A DNA stretch of 64,000 nucleotides, from positions 186,001 through 250,000 of the forward strand of contig NZ_FNRO01000003.1 in the NCBI RefSeq assembly GCF_900107745.1, given 5' to 3'. Under the pieces are notes generated by a model. It made no database searches. It worked only from the letters and a program-made list of their open reading frames with translations, and was not told the DNA's origin. A program made the translations under genes and the position numbers. Source of the DNA: Variovorax sp. YR216. GTDB lineage: Bacteria > Pseudomonadota > Gammaproteobacteria > Burkholderiales > Burkholderiaceae_C. Of the stretch, positions 17,547 to 26,224 are shown piece by piece (within the stretch, counting starts at the first letter, position 1; each line of letters opens with the position of its first letter).

Positions 17547-18290
17547 ATGCCCCCTGGCAAGGAAAACGGCGCCTCCACACTGCGCGATCGCGTGCGCCCG
17601 GCCACCCCCGAAGAACTCGAAAACATCCCCTGGATGCACACGCTCACGCCGGTCGAACGGCGTCGTGCCGAGTCCGCGGTAGTCGTCGGCGAGGCCGAGC
17701 CCGGCGATCTCGTCTGCCGCATCGGCCGCCCGCCGACCTACTGGTTCGGTGTGGTCGAAGGCCTGCTCAAGATGAGCAACGACAACGCCGACGGCACCTC
17801 GATGACCTACAGCGGCCTGCCGCCCGGCGGCTGGTTCGGCGAAGGCACCGCGCTCAAGCGCGAGCCCTACCGCTACAACATCCAGGCGCTGCGGCGCAGC
17901 GTGGTGGCGGGGCTGCCGGTCGACGACTTCCATTGGCTGCTGGACCACTCCATCGGCTTCAACCGCTTCGTGATGAACCAGCTCAACGAGCGGCTCGGGC
18001 AGTTCATCGCGGCGCGCGAGGCGGACCGGCTGAACAACCCGGACGCGCGGGTGGCGCGCAATCTGGCGGCGCTCTTCAACCCGGTGCTGTTTCCCGGCGT
18101 GGGCGAGTTGCTGCGCATCACGCAGCAGGAACTCGCCTATCTGATCGGCCTGTCACGCCAGCGGGTGAACGAAGCCCTGCGCACGCTGCAGGCGCAGGGC
18201 GCGATCCGTGTGGAATATGGCGGGCTCCGGGTGCTCGATCTGGCCGCGCTGCGCGTGAACGGCGTGAACGGGATGAGCGGCAGAAACTAG
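17547..18290 (+). CDS. Crp/Fnr-family transcriptional regulator
   Basis: A 247-residue regulator with an N-terminal cyclic-nucleotide-binding-like beta-roll (about residues 25-150) and a C-terminal winged helix with ITQQELAYLIGLSRQRVNEALRTL (about 191-214). There is only one Cys (57), so it lacks the Fe-S cysteines of Fnr. The recognition helix SRQRVNEA differs from Crp (SRETVGR), agreeing with a non-standard operator. The start at 17547 was chosen because upstream in-frame codons lie inside the divergent promoter. Its stop codon is shared with the convergent SRAP gene at CTAG. It most likely controls the divergent ligase-liv operon. Confidence 0.85.
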   Translation: MPPGKENGASTLRDRVRPATPEELENIPWMHTLTPVERRRAESAVVVGEAEPGDLVCRIGRPPTYWFGVVEGLLKMSNDNADGTSMTYSGLPPGGWFGEGTALKREPYRYNIQALRRSVVAGLPVDDFHWLLDHSIGFNRFVMNQLNERLGQFIAAREADRLNNPDARVARNLAALFNPVLFPGVGELLRITQQELAYLIGLSRQRVNEALRTLQAQGAIRVEYGGLRVLDLAALRVNGVNGMSGRN

Positions 18291-18895
18291 CGCGGCAGGA
18301 TTTCCCTCACCAGCTTGTCGTCGGCGTAGGGCCGCAGGTAGGCCGCGGTTTCCTCGACGGGGCAGTGGAGCCAGTCGTCGACCCAGGCGTCTCGCAGGAT
18401 CGCGCAGCGGCGTTGCTCGGGGCGTTCGGGCAGGCTGAAGGTGATCAGTGCGAAGCTTTCGACGCAATCGCCGTTCGGTGCGCGCCAGCCGTTCCACAGG
18501 CCGGCCAATGCGAGCGGCTCGCCGTCGGAGCGTGACACGCGCACGACGGTGTCGGGTTCGTCGCCCCGCTGGAAGAGCGCATCGGCAAGGATCACGCAGC
18601 GATGGCCGCGCTTCCACGGTTGGTAGAAATTGCGTTCGGCGGCGGCGGTTTCGGCCCGCGCCTCGAAGGTGTCCTGTTCCTGCCCGTCCTTCGAGAAGAG
18701 AGGAATCAGTCCCCAGCGTCCGGGGGCGACCTCGAAGCGTTCGAGCTGGGCCTTGCTGCTGGCGTCGGCGCGCGGCCGGCGCACGAAGTGGCCCTGCTGA
18801 CCGGGTTGCACCACCGACGATTGCGGCTGGAAGGAAATGCCAAAACGCCGCGCGAAAGGGCCGGGATCACTCGCTGCTTGGTAGTGCGTGGGCAT
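18287..18895 (-). CDS. SRAP (SOS response-associated peptidase)-fold protein lacking catalytic residues
   Basis: A 202-residue protein alignable by eye to YedK/HMCES, the family that crosslinks abasic sites in single-stranded DNA. Shared landmarks are RWGLIP, an EARAETAA segment, RGHRCVILADALF, and the LAGLWNGW strand. The residues used by YedK appear replaced: Cys2 is Pro2 (start MPTHYQ), the Asn of NARxE is Glu, the Glu of the FEW/YEW motif is Gln, and the His region (IHDRR in YedK) reads PEQRR. The fold is retained but classical crosslinking chemistry seems impossible. The start at 18895 gives the normal N-terminal length. Alternatively it could be a decaying gene, but the frame is intact. 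Confidence 0.75.
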   Translation of the reverse strand: MPTHYQAASDPGPFARRFGISFQPQSSVVQPGQQGHFVRRPRADASSKAQLERFEVAPGRWGLIPLFSKDGQEQDTFEARAETAAAERNFYQPWKRGHRCVILADALFQRGDEPDTVVRVSRSDGEPLALAGLWNGWRAPNGDCVESFALITFSLPERPEQRRCAILRDAWVDDWLHCPVEETAAYLRPYADDKLVREILPR

Positions 18896-19002
18896 GTTCT
18901 GTCGAGGAAAGCGGGCCGATTCTAGTCAGCGCCTGCCCTCGCGCCGATACCATCGCAGGCGCGGCAAATCCCGTCCGCAAGATGTTTCTCACGAAATCCG
19001 CC

Positions 19003-19758
19003 ATGACTTCTTCGCATCTCACCGTCATCACCGGCGCATCGCGCGGCCTGGGCCGTGCCATGGCCGAACAGCTTCTGCAACCGGGCCGACGCCTCTTGTG
19101 CATCTCCCGCCGGAGCGACGATCAGCTCGCCCAACTGGCCCGTGAGGCCGGCGCCGAGCTGGAACAGTGGCAGCTCGATCTCGCGGAGCCGGTGGCTGCC
19201 GCCGAGCGGCTTTCGGCATGGCTCGCAACACTCGACGCCGCTTCTTTCGACAGCGCCACGCTGATCAACAACGCCGGCACCGTGGGGCGCATCCGTCCGT
19301 TGTCCGAAGCCGTGCCCGCCGACCTGTCGCAGGCCCTGCGCGTCGGGCTGGAATCGGCGATGTTGCTCACCGCAGCCTTCCTGGGTGCAACCAAGGGCTG
19401 GCGCGCCGACCGCAAGGTGCTCAACATTTCGTCCGGCCTCGGCCGCAATGCGATGGGAAGCCAGGCGCCTTACTGCGCCGCGAAGGCCGGCATGGATCAC
19501 TTCTCCCGCGCCGTGGCCCTGGAAGAGAAGGGCCCGGGCGCCGCGCGGATCGTGTCGCTCGCGCCGGGCGTGATCGACACCGACATGCAGGTGGAACTGC
19601 GGGGCGGCGACCCGGACATGTTCCCGGACCGCGTGCGCTTCGAGCGCCTCAAGGCCGATGGAAAGCTCGATTCGCCGCAATCCGCCGCGGCGAAGATCCT
19701 GAAATATCTGGGCCGCGCGGACTTCGGCAGCAACCCGGTCGCCGACGTCCGCGACTGA
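19003..19758 (+). CDS. SDR-family oxidoreductase
   Basis: A 251-residue short-chain dehydrogenase. It has TGASRGLG (about residues 10-17), the LINNAG motif, the active-site Ser in NISSGLG and YCAAK for Tyr/Lys. The Arg residues after the Gly-rich motif suggest NADP(H). The arrangement is closest to the benzil reductase/sepiapterin reductase-like group. The substrate is unknown. An upstream in-frame ATG at 18982 is possible, but the domain begins directly after 19003. It stands alone, followed by an intergenic repeat and a convergent Bug gene. Confidence 0.84.
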   Translation: MTSSHLTVITGASRGLGRAMAEQLLQPGRRLLCISRRSDDQLAQLAREAGAELEQWQLDLAEPVAAAERLSAWLATLDAASFDSATLINNAGTVGRIRPLSEAVPADLSQALRVGLESAMLLTAAFLGATKGWRADRKVLNISSGLGRNAMGSQAPYCAAKAGMDHFSRAVALEEKGPGAARIVSLAPGVIDTDMQVELRGGDPDMFPDRVRFERLKADGKLDSPQSAAAKILKYLGRADFGSNPVADVRD

Positions 19759-19802
19759 CGCGCAGCGACCTTAGGGCCGGCGAAGCCAGGCCCGTTCGGG
19801 AA

Positions 19803-19888
19803 ACACCGCGGATCCGGCTCCGCCGGTCCGCCGGTGTTGCCCCCTGGAGGGGGTGGAGAGCGACACGAAGTGCGCGAGCCTGGGGGTG
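19803..19888. repeat. REP-like intergenic repeat, copy 1
   Basis: An 86-base GC-rich element lying between the convergent SDR and Bug genes and ending one base before the Bug stop codon. It contains nested inverted repeats (ACACCG...CGGTGT and CCCCCTGGAGGGGG). It aligns over its whole length to the element at 31370-31455, with roughly 80-85% identity by eye. Both copies sit between convergent genes in the same orientation, suggesting a dispersed palindromic repeat that may serve as a bidirectional terminator. Confidence 0.7.
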
Positions 19889-20854
19889 CTACTCAATCGT
19901 GGCGCCAGAAGCCTGGACGATGCCCTTCCACTTCTGGTAGTCGGTCTTCAGCAGCGTGCCGAACTGCTCGGGCGTCATGCTCTGCGGCTCGGCGCCCTGG
20001 CCGATGATCGCGTCCTTCATCTCCTGCGTCGCCAGCAGCTTGTTCACCTCGGCGTTGACCTTGGCAATGATGTCCTTCGGCGTGCCGGCCGGCATGAAGA
20101 GGCCATACCAGGTGCTCACGTCGAAGTCCTTGTAGCCCAGCTCGGCCACGGTCGGCACGTCGGGCAGCGAGCTGCTGCGGCGCAGCGAGGTCACCGCCAG
20201 CGGGCGCAGCTTGCCGGACTTGATCTGCGCGATGGCCGACGGCACCGACGAGACCATCAGGTCGACGTTGCCAGCCAGCACGTCCATCATCGCGGCGTTC
20301 GAGCCCTTGTAAGGCACGTGCCGCAGCTTGATGTTGGCCGCGCTCTTGAAGATCTCGCCCGCGAGGTGAATGGTGGTGCCGTTGCCCGGCGAGCCATAGG
20401 TGACCGCATCCGGCTGCGCACGCGCTGCGTTGACCACGTCGGCCAGCGTCTTGAACTTCGACTCGGCGCGCGTGACGATGATGACCGGCGTGTACGCCAC
20501 GTGCGCGACGGCGACGAGGTCCTTGGTCGGGTCGTAGCTCAGGTTCTTGTAGAGCCAGGGCGCGACGACCATGTTGTCCTTCTGGCCCATGACCATCTCG
20601 TAGCCCGAGGGCGCGGCGCGCGCCGCTTCGGCGATGCCGATGGTGCCGCCCGCGCCGGCGCGGTTGTCGGCCACCACGGTCCACTTGCTGACTTCGGTGA
20701 GCTTGTTGGCCACCAGCCGCGACAGGATGTCCGTGCCGCCGCCGGGCGGGAAGGGCACCACCATGCGGATGGGTTTCGAGGGATAGGTGTCTGCGTGCGC
20801 GGTGGCGGCAAAGGCCACTGCGAGCGTGCAGAGGGTGAGCAGCTTTCGGATCAT
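19889..20854 (-). CDS. Bug/TctC-family periplasmic substrate-binding protein
   Basis: A 321-residue protein with a signal peptide ending at ATAHA (about 21). The family hallmark YPSKPIRMVVPFPPGGGTD follows, then VVDNRAGAGGTIG-type sequence (here VADNRAGAGGTIG) and HVPYKGSNAAMMDVLAGNVDLM. Bug proteins bind small carboxylates or amides in the periplasm and are abundant in Bordetella and Variovorax relatives. No tctA/tctB membrane genes are nearby, so it is an orphan receptor. The ligand is unknown. Confidence 0.9.
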   Translation of the reverse strand: MIRKLLTLCTLAVAFAATAHADTYPSKPIRMVVPFPPGGGTDILSRLVANKLTEVSKWTVVADNRAGAGGTIGIAEAARAAPSGYEMVMGQKDNMVVAPWLYKNLSYDPTKDLVAVAHVAYTPVIIVTRAESKFKTLADVVNAARAQPDAVTYGSPGNGTTIHLAGEIFKSAANIKLRHVPYKGSNAAMMDVLAGNVDLMVSSVPSAIAQIKSGKLRPLAVTSLRRSSSLPDVPTVAELGYKDFDVSTWYGLFMPAGTPKDIIAKVNAEVNKLLATQEMKDAIIGQGAEPQSMTPEQFGTLLKTDYQKWKGIVQASGATIE

Positions 20855-20989
20855 GGATGTCTCGTGTTGGATTGGCGCCGTGCTCCGGCGCATGAAGCGC
20901 CGGAGTGTGCCGCAGCGAGACCGTCCGAGGGCTCTTGATTCGAGATGGCCGCCGTCTCGAATCGAGAGTTCGGCGGAAGGCCGGCGCGC

Positions 20990-21253
20990 TCAGTGGATGG
21001 TGGGCGGGCCGAGATCCTCTTCGGGATCGACGTAGGTGGTGATGGTCGGCGCACCGCCTGCATCCGCGCCGCGCGCATCCGCCCGGCGCTGCAGCGCCTC
21101 GATGCCGGCCATCATGGCCGCGCCGTAGGTCGGCATCGGCCCCGCGGCCGCATCGATGGGCTTGCAGTCGGCGCCGTCCTGCTTCTGCAGCACCCAGTAG
21201 AAGTGGCCGGCGATGGGTTCGTCGACCACCAGTGCAATCGATTCGCTGTCCAT
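20990..21253 (-). CDS. Small hypothetical protein, 87 residues
   Basis: An acidic, soluble small protein (starts MDSESIALVVDEPIAGHFYW, ends EEDLGPPTIH) with no recognised domain. The region GPMPTYGAAMMAGIEALQRR suggests a helix. The ATG at 21253 was chosen because the upstream in-frame sequence is not protein-like. A weak GAAAGGGAA-type purine run precedes it. Its gene diverges from the kdp operon, sharing a 245-base intergenic region. I do not recognise a family. Confidence 0.6.
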   Translation of the reverse strand: MDSESIALVVDEPIAGHFYWVLQKQDGADCKPIDAAAGPMPTYGAAMMAGIEALQRRADARGADAGGAPTITTYVDPEEDLGPPTIH

Positions 21254-21357
21254 GATGTTCCCTTTCGACAGGTCGCGAAAAGGGTTGTAAGCCTCCGGCG
21301 CCAGAGGGGGTATCAACGAAATCACGCTGCGGCCCACGCACTTGCAACAGCCGCGGC

Positions 21358-21450
21358 TTGCGTGAAAAACGCAACGCATGGCGACTGCGCGCGGGCGGCT
21401 TTTACGCTTTCTTTACGGCCCCGCACGGAGTCTGTTCCCCCTTTTTACGC
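21358..21450 (+). promoter_or_regulatory. kdp promoter region with KdpE-like box
   Basis: TTTTACGCTTTCTTTACGGC at 21400-21419 closely resembles the E. coli KdpE operator as I remember it (TTTATACTTTTTTTACACCCC), including the two TTTAC half-sites 11-12 bases apart and the following C-rich run. A third TTTTTACGC lies at 21442-21450. Upstream, 21358-21374 is a hairpin or operator TTGCGT-GAAAA-ACGCAA. The box is about 100 bases before kdpF, as expected for K+-limitation control by KdpDE. Confidence 0.6.
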
Positions 21451-21498
21451 GTGCCTGCCGAGACTGCATGCCATGTCTTGTACGCAGGAGTGAATCGA

Positions 21499-21603
21499 AT
21501 GGACATCGTGTGGTTGGCCTCGCTGGCGGCCTTGTGGATCGCCATGGTGGCGATGGTGGCCGGCCTGATCAGGCTCGAAACGCCACGGAGGGCGCGGCCG
21601 TGA
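21499..21603 (+). CDS. 34-residue membrane peptide in front of kdpF
   Basis: A very short open frame with a good ribosome site (CAGGAG, eight bases before the ATG). It encodes one hydrophobic helix (VWLASLAALWIAMVAMVAGLI, split here only by residue 21) with a basic tail ending TPRRARP. Its TGA overlaps the kdpF GTG (GTGA), the arrangement of translationally coupled genes. It is not homologous by eye to KdpF but has the same size and topology. I infer that it is an accessory Kdp peptide or a leader that couples translation to kdpF. Confidence 0.6.
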   Translation: MDIVWLASLAALWIAMVAMVAGLIRLETPRRARP

Positions 21604-21698
21604 TCAGCCTTGAAATCCTCTACGGATTCGGCGGCCTCGTCGCCGTGATCCTGTTCGCGTATCTCGTGTTCGCACTCATCTGTGCGGAGGAGTTCTGA
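21600..21698 (+). CDS. kdpF: K+-transporting ATPase subunit KdpF
   Basis: A 32-residue single-helix membrane peptide, read from GTG at 21600: [16 protein letters not shown], then [15 protein letters not shown]. It matches KdpF in size, sequence style and position, just before kdpA. KdpF stabilises the KdpABC complex in the inner membrane. It overlaps the preceding 34-residue gene by four bases; kdpA begins one base after its stop, with the kdpA ribosome site (GGAGGAG) inside the kdpF end. Confidence 0.85.
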   Translation: MISLEILYGFGGLVAVILFAYLVFALICAEEF

Positions 21699-21699
21699 A

Positions 21700-23502
21700 A
21701 TGAATGCCTCCGCATGGGCCCTGCTGGGTCTCTATCTCGTGGTGTTGGGCCTGCTTGCCTGGCCGCTCGGGCGCTACCTCGCCGCGATGTGCGAAGGGCG
21801 GCTGCCGCGCTGGACGCAGGCGGCCGAAGCGCCGCTCTACAAGCTGGCGGGGACGTCGCCCGATCGACCGATGCACTGGCGCAGCTACGCGATCGCGCTG
21901 CTCGCCTTCAACACGCTCGGCGCGCTGGCGGTCTACGCACTGCAGCGGCTGCAGGCTTGGCTGCCGCTCAATCCGGCGGCCATGGCGGCGGTGTCGCCGG
22001 ATTCGGCCTTCAACACCGCGGTGAGCTTCGTGTCGAACACCAACTGGCAGGGCTACGCCGGCGAATCGACGATGAGCTATCTCACGCAGATGCTCGGGCT
22101 CGCGGTGCAGAACTTCTTCTCCGCGGCCACCGGCATCGCGGTCGCGTTCGCACTGGCGCGCGGCTTTGCGGCACGCAGCACCGACGGCAAGGGCTTCGTC
22201 GGCAACTTCTGGGTCGACATCACGCGCATCACGGTGTGGCTGCTGGTGCCGGTCTCCTTCGTGCTCGCGATCTTCTTTGTCGGCCAGGGCGTGATCCAGA
22301 ACTTCGATGCCTACAAGACGGTGACCACCGTCGAGGCCACCGCTTATCAGAACCCGAAGCTCGACGCTGCCGGCCAGCCGGTCAAGGATGCGGCGGGCAA
22401 TCCGGTGACGGAAGACGCGACCACCACGACGCAGACGCTCGCGATGGGGCCCGTGGCTTCGCAGGAGGCCATCAAGATGCTCGGCACCAACGGCGGCGGC
22501 TTCTTCAACGCCAATTCGGCGCACCCCTACGAGAACCCGACCGCGCTTGCCAACTTCGTGCAGATGCTGGCGATCTTCCTGATCCCGGCCGCGCTGTGCT
22601 TCACGTTCGGCCGCGTTGTCGGCGACCTGCGCCAGGGCTGGGCGGTGCTGGCGGCGATGACGGTGATCTTCGTCGCCGCGGTCGTCGTGGTGATTCCGGC
22701 GGAACAGGCCGGCAACCCGCTGCTGGGTGCGCTCGGCGCGGACCAGGCCGCAAGCGCGTTGCAGTCGGGCGGCAACATGGAAGGCAAGGAGGTGCGCTTC
22801 GGCATCGCGGCGTCGGGCCTCTTCGCCGCGGTCACCACCGCGGCCTCCTGCGGCGCGGTGAACGCGATGCACGATTCGTTCACGCCGCTCGGCGGCATGG
22901 TGCCGATGGTGTTGATGCAACTCGGCGAAGTCGTCTTCGGCGGCGTCGGCACCGGCCTCTACAGCATGCTCATCTTCGCGATCCTCGCGGTGTTCATCGC
23001 GGGGCTGATGATCGGCCGGACGCCGGAGTACCTCGGCAAGAAGATCGAAGTCCACGAGATGAAGCTGACCTCGATCGCGATCCTCGTCACGCCGATCCTC
23101 GTGCTGGCCGGCACGGCCATTGCGGTGATCGCGGATGCGGGCAAGGCGGGCATTGCCAATCCGGGTGCGCATGGCTTCTCCGAGATCCTCTATGCGCTTA
23201 CCTCGGCCGGCAACAACAACGGCAGCGCCTTCGCCGGCCTGTCGGCCAACACGCCCTTCTACAACGGGCTGCTCGCGGTGGCGATGTGGTTTGGCCGCTT
23301 CGGCGTGATCGTGCCGGTGCTCGCGATCGCGGGCGCGCTGGCCGCCAAGAAGCGCATCCCCGTCACCGCGGGGACCATGCCCACGCACGGGCCGCTGTTC
23401 GTGGCGCTGCTGATCGGCACGGTGCTGCTGGTGGGGCTCCTCAACTACGTCCCCGCGCTCGCGTTGGGCCCCGTCGTCGAGCACCTGATGCTCTGGATGT
23501 GA
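21700..23502 (+). CDS. kdpA: K+-transporting ATPase subunit A (K+ channel-like)
   Basis: A 600-residue inner-membrane subunit that selects and conducts K+. Selectivity-filter regions are visible, including [42 protein letters not shown] and [12 protein letters not shown], each marking one of the four pore repeats. Length is a little above E. coli KdpA (557) owing to a loop with the sequence [19 protein letters not shown]. It is the main structural gene of the kdp operon, followed by kdpB after eight bases. Confidence 0.97.
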   Translation: MNASAWALLGLYLVVLGLLAWPLGRYLAAMCEGRLPRWTQAAEAPLYKLAGTSPDRPMHWRSYAIALLAFNTLGALAVYALQRLQAWLPLNPAAMAAVSPDSAFNTAVSFVSNTNWQGYAGESTMSYLTQMLGLAVQNFFSAATGIAVAFALARGFAARSTDGKGFVGNFWVDITRITVWLLVPVSFVLAIFFVGQGVIQNFDAYKTVTTVEATAYQNPKLDAAGQPVKDAAGNPVTEDATTTTQTLAMGPVASQEAIKMLGTNGGGFFNANSAHPYENPTALANFVQMLAIFLIPAALCFTFGRVVGDLRQGWAVLAAMTVIFVAAVVVVIPAEQAGNPLLGALGADQAASALQSGGNMEGKEVRFGIAASGLFAAVTTAASCGAVNAMHDSFTPLGGMVPMVLMQLGEVVFGGVGTGLYSMLIFAILAVFIAGLMIGRTPEYLGKKIEVHEMKLTSIAILVTPILVLAGTAIAVIADAGKAGIANPGAHGFSEILYALTSAGNNNGSAFAGLSANTPFYNGLLAVAMWFGRFGVIVPVLAIAGALAAKKRIPVTAGTMPTHGPLFVALLIGTVLLVGLLNYVPALALGPVVEHLMLWM

Positions 23503-23510
23503 TCAACGAC

Positions 23511-25604
23511 ATGAAAACGCAGACCTCCCTTTCCCTGTTCGACGCCGCGCTGGTGAAGCCGGCGCTCTGGGCCGCTGTCACCAAGCTGAGCCCGCGCGTG
23601 CAGTGGCGCAATCCGGTGATGTTCATCGTCTACATCGGCAGCATCGTCACGACCGTGCTCTGGGTGCACTCGCTGAGCTACCCCGGTGAAACGGGCATGC
23701 CGCCGGCCTTCGTGCTCGCGGTGTCGATCTGGTTGTGGTTCACGGTGCTCTTCGCCAATTTCGCGGAGGCCTTGGCCGAAGGCCGCAGCAAGGCGCAGGC
23801 CGCTTCGCTGCGCGGGCTGCGCAAGGACACCTGGGCCAAGAAGCTGGCCGACCCCCGGCACGGCGGCAAGTGGCTGCCGGTGAAGTCGACCGACCTGCGT
23901 CGCGGCGACGTGGTGCTGGTCGAGACGCACGACGTGATTCCGCTCGACGGCGAAGTGATCGAAGGCGTGGCCTCGGTCGACGAAAGTGCGATCACCGGCG
24001 AATCCGCGCCGGTGGTGCGCGAATCGGGCGGCGACTTCTCCGCGGTCACCGGCGGCACGCGCGTGCTGTCCGACTGGCTGGTGGTGCGCATCTCGGTGAA
24101 CCCGGGCGAATCCTTCCTCGACCGCATGATCGGCATGGTCGAGGCCGCCAAGCGCCAGAAGACGCCGAACGAGATCGCGCTCACGATCCTGCTGGTGGCG
24201 CTCACGATGGTGTTCCTGGTCGTCACCGCCACGTTGCTGCCCTACTCGGTGTTCAGCGTCGGCGCGGCGGGCACGGGCACGGTGGTGTCGCTCACCGCAC
24301 TGGTCGCGCTGCTGGTGTGCCTGATCCCGACCACCATCGGCGGACTGCTCTCGGCGGTCGGTGTGGCCGGCATGAGCCGGATGATGCAGGCCAACGTGAT
24401 CGCCACCTCGGGCCGAGCGGTCGAGGCCGCGGGCGACGTCGATGTGCTGCTGCTCGACAAGACCGGCACCATCACCCACGGCAGCCGGCAGGCCAGCGCC
24501 TTCATGCCTGCGCCGGGTGTGTCGCAGGAGCGCCTCGCGCGCGCCGCGCTGCTGGCATCGCTGGCGGACGAAACGCCCGAGGGCCGCAGCATCGTCGAGC
24601 TCGCGCGGCGAGGCGGCACCGTCGATGCGCCGGTCGAAGGCGCGCATGTCGTGCCCTTCACTGCGCAGACGCGCATGAGTGGCGTCGATCTCCCGGCGGC
24701 CTCGAACAGCCTCGATGTCCATCCGATCGTGCTGCGCAAGGGCGCGGTGGATGCGGTGCGCCGCCACGTCGAAGCGCTTGGCGGCGCAATGCCGGCCGCG
24801 CTCGCGAATGCGGCCGACGCGGTCGCGCGCCGCGGCAGCACGCCGCTCGCGGTGGCCGAAGGCGAGCGCGTGCTCGGTGTGGTCGAGCTCAAGGACATCG
24901 TGAAGACCGGCATCCGCGACCGCTTCGCCGAACTGCGCCGCATGGGCATCAAGACGGTGATGATCACCGGCGACAACAAGCTCACCGCCGCCGCGATCGC
25001 GGCCGAGGCCGGCGTGGACGACTTCCTGGCCGAGGCCACGCCCGAGGACAAGCTCGCGCTGATCCGCCGCTACCAGGCCGATGGCCGTCTCGTCGCGATG
25101 ACCGGCGACGGCACCAACGACGCGCCCGCACTCGCGCAGGCCGATGTGGCCGTCGCGATGGGCAGCGGCACGCAGGCCGCGAAGGAGGCGGGCAACATGG
25201 TCGACCTTGATTCGAATCCGACCAAGCTGCTCGAAGTGGTGGAGACCGGCAAGGCGCTCTTGATGACGCGCGGCTCGCTCACCACCTTTTCGATCGCCAA
25301 TGACGTCGCGAAGTACTTCGCGATCATCCCGGCGATCTTCATCTCGACCTATCCTCAACTGGGCGCGCTCAACGTGATGCGGCTGGCAAGCCCTTCGTCG
25401 GCGATCCTGTCGGCGGTGATCTTCAATGCGGTGGTGATCGTGTTCCTGATCCCGCTTGCGCTCAAGGGCGTGCGCTACCGGCCGGTGGGCGCGGCCTCGC
25501 TCCTGCGCCGCAACCTCGCGATCTACGGCCTGGGCGGCCTGATCGTTCCCTTCATCGGCATCAAGCTCATCGACTGGCTATTGGTGGCCATCGGTCTGGT
25601 CTGA
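23511..25604 (+). CDS. kdpB: K+-transporting P-type ATPase subunit B
   Basis: A 697-residue P-type ATPase that powers the Kdp pump. The phosphorylation motif DKTGT has Asp at 316. TGES (162-165) is the actuator motif, whose Ser is the inhibitory phosphorylation site known in E. coli. [11 protein letters not shown] is the hinge motif, and KAQAASLRG is typical of KdpB. It sits between kdpA and kdpC in the standard order. Confidence 0.97.
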   Translation: MKTQTSLSLFDAALVKPALWAAVTKLSPRVQWRNPVMFIVYIGSIVTTVLWVHSLSYPGETGMPPAFVLAVSIWLWFTVLFANFAEALAEGRSKAQAASLRGLRKDTWAKKLADPRHGGKWLPVKSTDLRRGDVVLVETHDVIPLDGEVIEGVASVDESAITGESAPVVRESGGDFSAVTGGTRVLSDWLVVRISVNPGESFLDRMIGMVEAAKRQKTPNEIALTILLVALTMVFLVVTATLLPYSVFSVGAAGTGTVVSLTALVALLVCLIPTTIGGLLSAVGVAGMSRMMQANVIATSGRAVEAAGDVDVLLLDKTGTITHGSRQASAFMPAPGVSQERLARAALLASLADETPEGRSIVELARRGGTVDAPVEGAHVVPFTAQTRMSGVDLPAASNSLDVHPIVLRKGAVDAVRRHVEALGGAMPAALANAADAVARRGSTPLAVAEGERVLGVVELKDIVKTGIRDRFAELRRMGIKTVMITGDNKLTAAAIAAEAGVDDFLAEATPEDKLALIRRYQADGRLVAMTGDGTNDAPALAQADVAVAMGSGTQAAKEAGNMVDLDSNPTKLLEVVETGKALLMTRGSLTTFSIANDVAKYFAIIPAIFISTYPQLGALNVMRLASPSSAILSAVIFNAVVIVFLIPLALKGVRYRPVGAASLLRRNLAIYGLGGLIVPFIGIKLIDWLLVAIGLV

Positions 25605-25614
25605 GGACATCGAC

Positions 25615-26193
25615 ATGAAAGACACCCTTCGTCCCGCCATCGTGCTCTTCGTGCTGCTCAGCGCGATCACGGGCATCGTCTATCCCTTTGCCGTGACCGG
25701 CGTCGCGCGCACCGCGTTTCCCGATCAGGCGGCCGGTAGCCTCGTCATCCGCGACGGCAAGCCGGTCGGCTCGACACTCATCGGCCAGAACTTCGTCGAC
25801 CCGAAGCACTTCTGGGGCCGTCCTTCCGCCACAGCGCCCATGCCCTACAACGGCGGGGCGTCGGGTGGCGCCAACCAGGGGCCGCTCAACCCGGCGCTCG
25901 CGGACGCCGTCAAGGCGCGCATCGAGGCACTGCGGGCGGCCGATCCGGGCAATACCGTGCCGGTGCCCATCGATCTGGTCACCGCGTCGGCGAGCGGCCT
26001 CGATCCGGACATCAGTCCGGCCGCCGCGCGCTATCAGGCGCCCCGCATCGCACGCGCCCGCAATCTGCCGGTGGAGCAGGTGCTGGCGATGATCGATGCG
26101 CGCACCGAGCGGCCGCTGTTCGGCCTGTTCGGCGATCCGCGCGTGAACGTGCTTGCGCTCAATCTCGCGCTCGATGCCCAACCGGCTCCCTGA
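25615..26193 (+). CDS. kdpC: K+-transporting ATPase subunit C
   Basis: A 192-residue subunit with one N-terminal membrane helix (IVLFVLLSAITGIVYPFAVT). Conserved segments are GSTLIGQNF, FWGRPSAT and NLPVEQVLAMIDARTE. KdpC stabilises the ATP-binding state of KdpB. It begins ten bases after kdpB, and kdpD follows after 31 bases, so sensor and pump are probably one transcript. Confidence 0.95.
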   Translation: MKDTLRPAIVLFVLLSAITGIVYPFAVTGVARTAFPDQAAGSLVIRDGKPVGSTLIGQNFVDPKHFWGRPSATAPMPYNGGASGGANQGPLNPALADAVKARIEALRAADPGNTVPVPIDLVTASASGLDPDISPAAARYQAPRIARARNLPVEQVLAMIDARTERPLFGLFGDPRVNVLALNLALDAQPAP

Positions 26194-26224
26194 TCCAATG
26201 GGGTAACCTGCGTCGCCCGATCCG

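Noticed and set aside
21676..23484. Minus-strand open frame of about 600 codons
   Set aside because: Antisense to kdpA. Arg/His/Glu-rich without any family feature.
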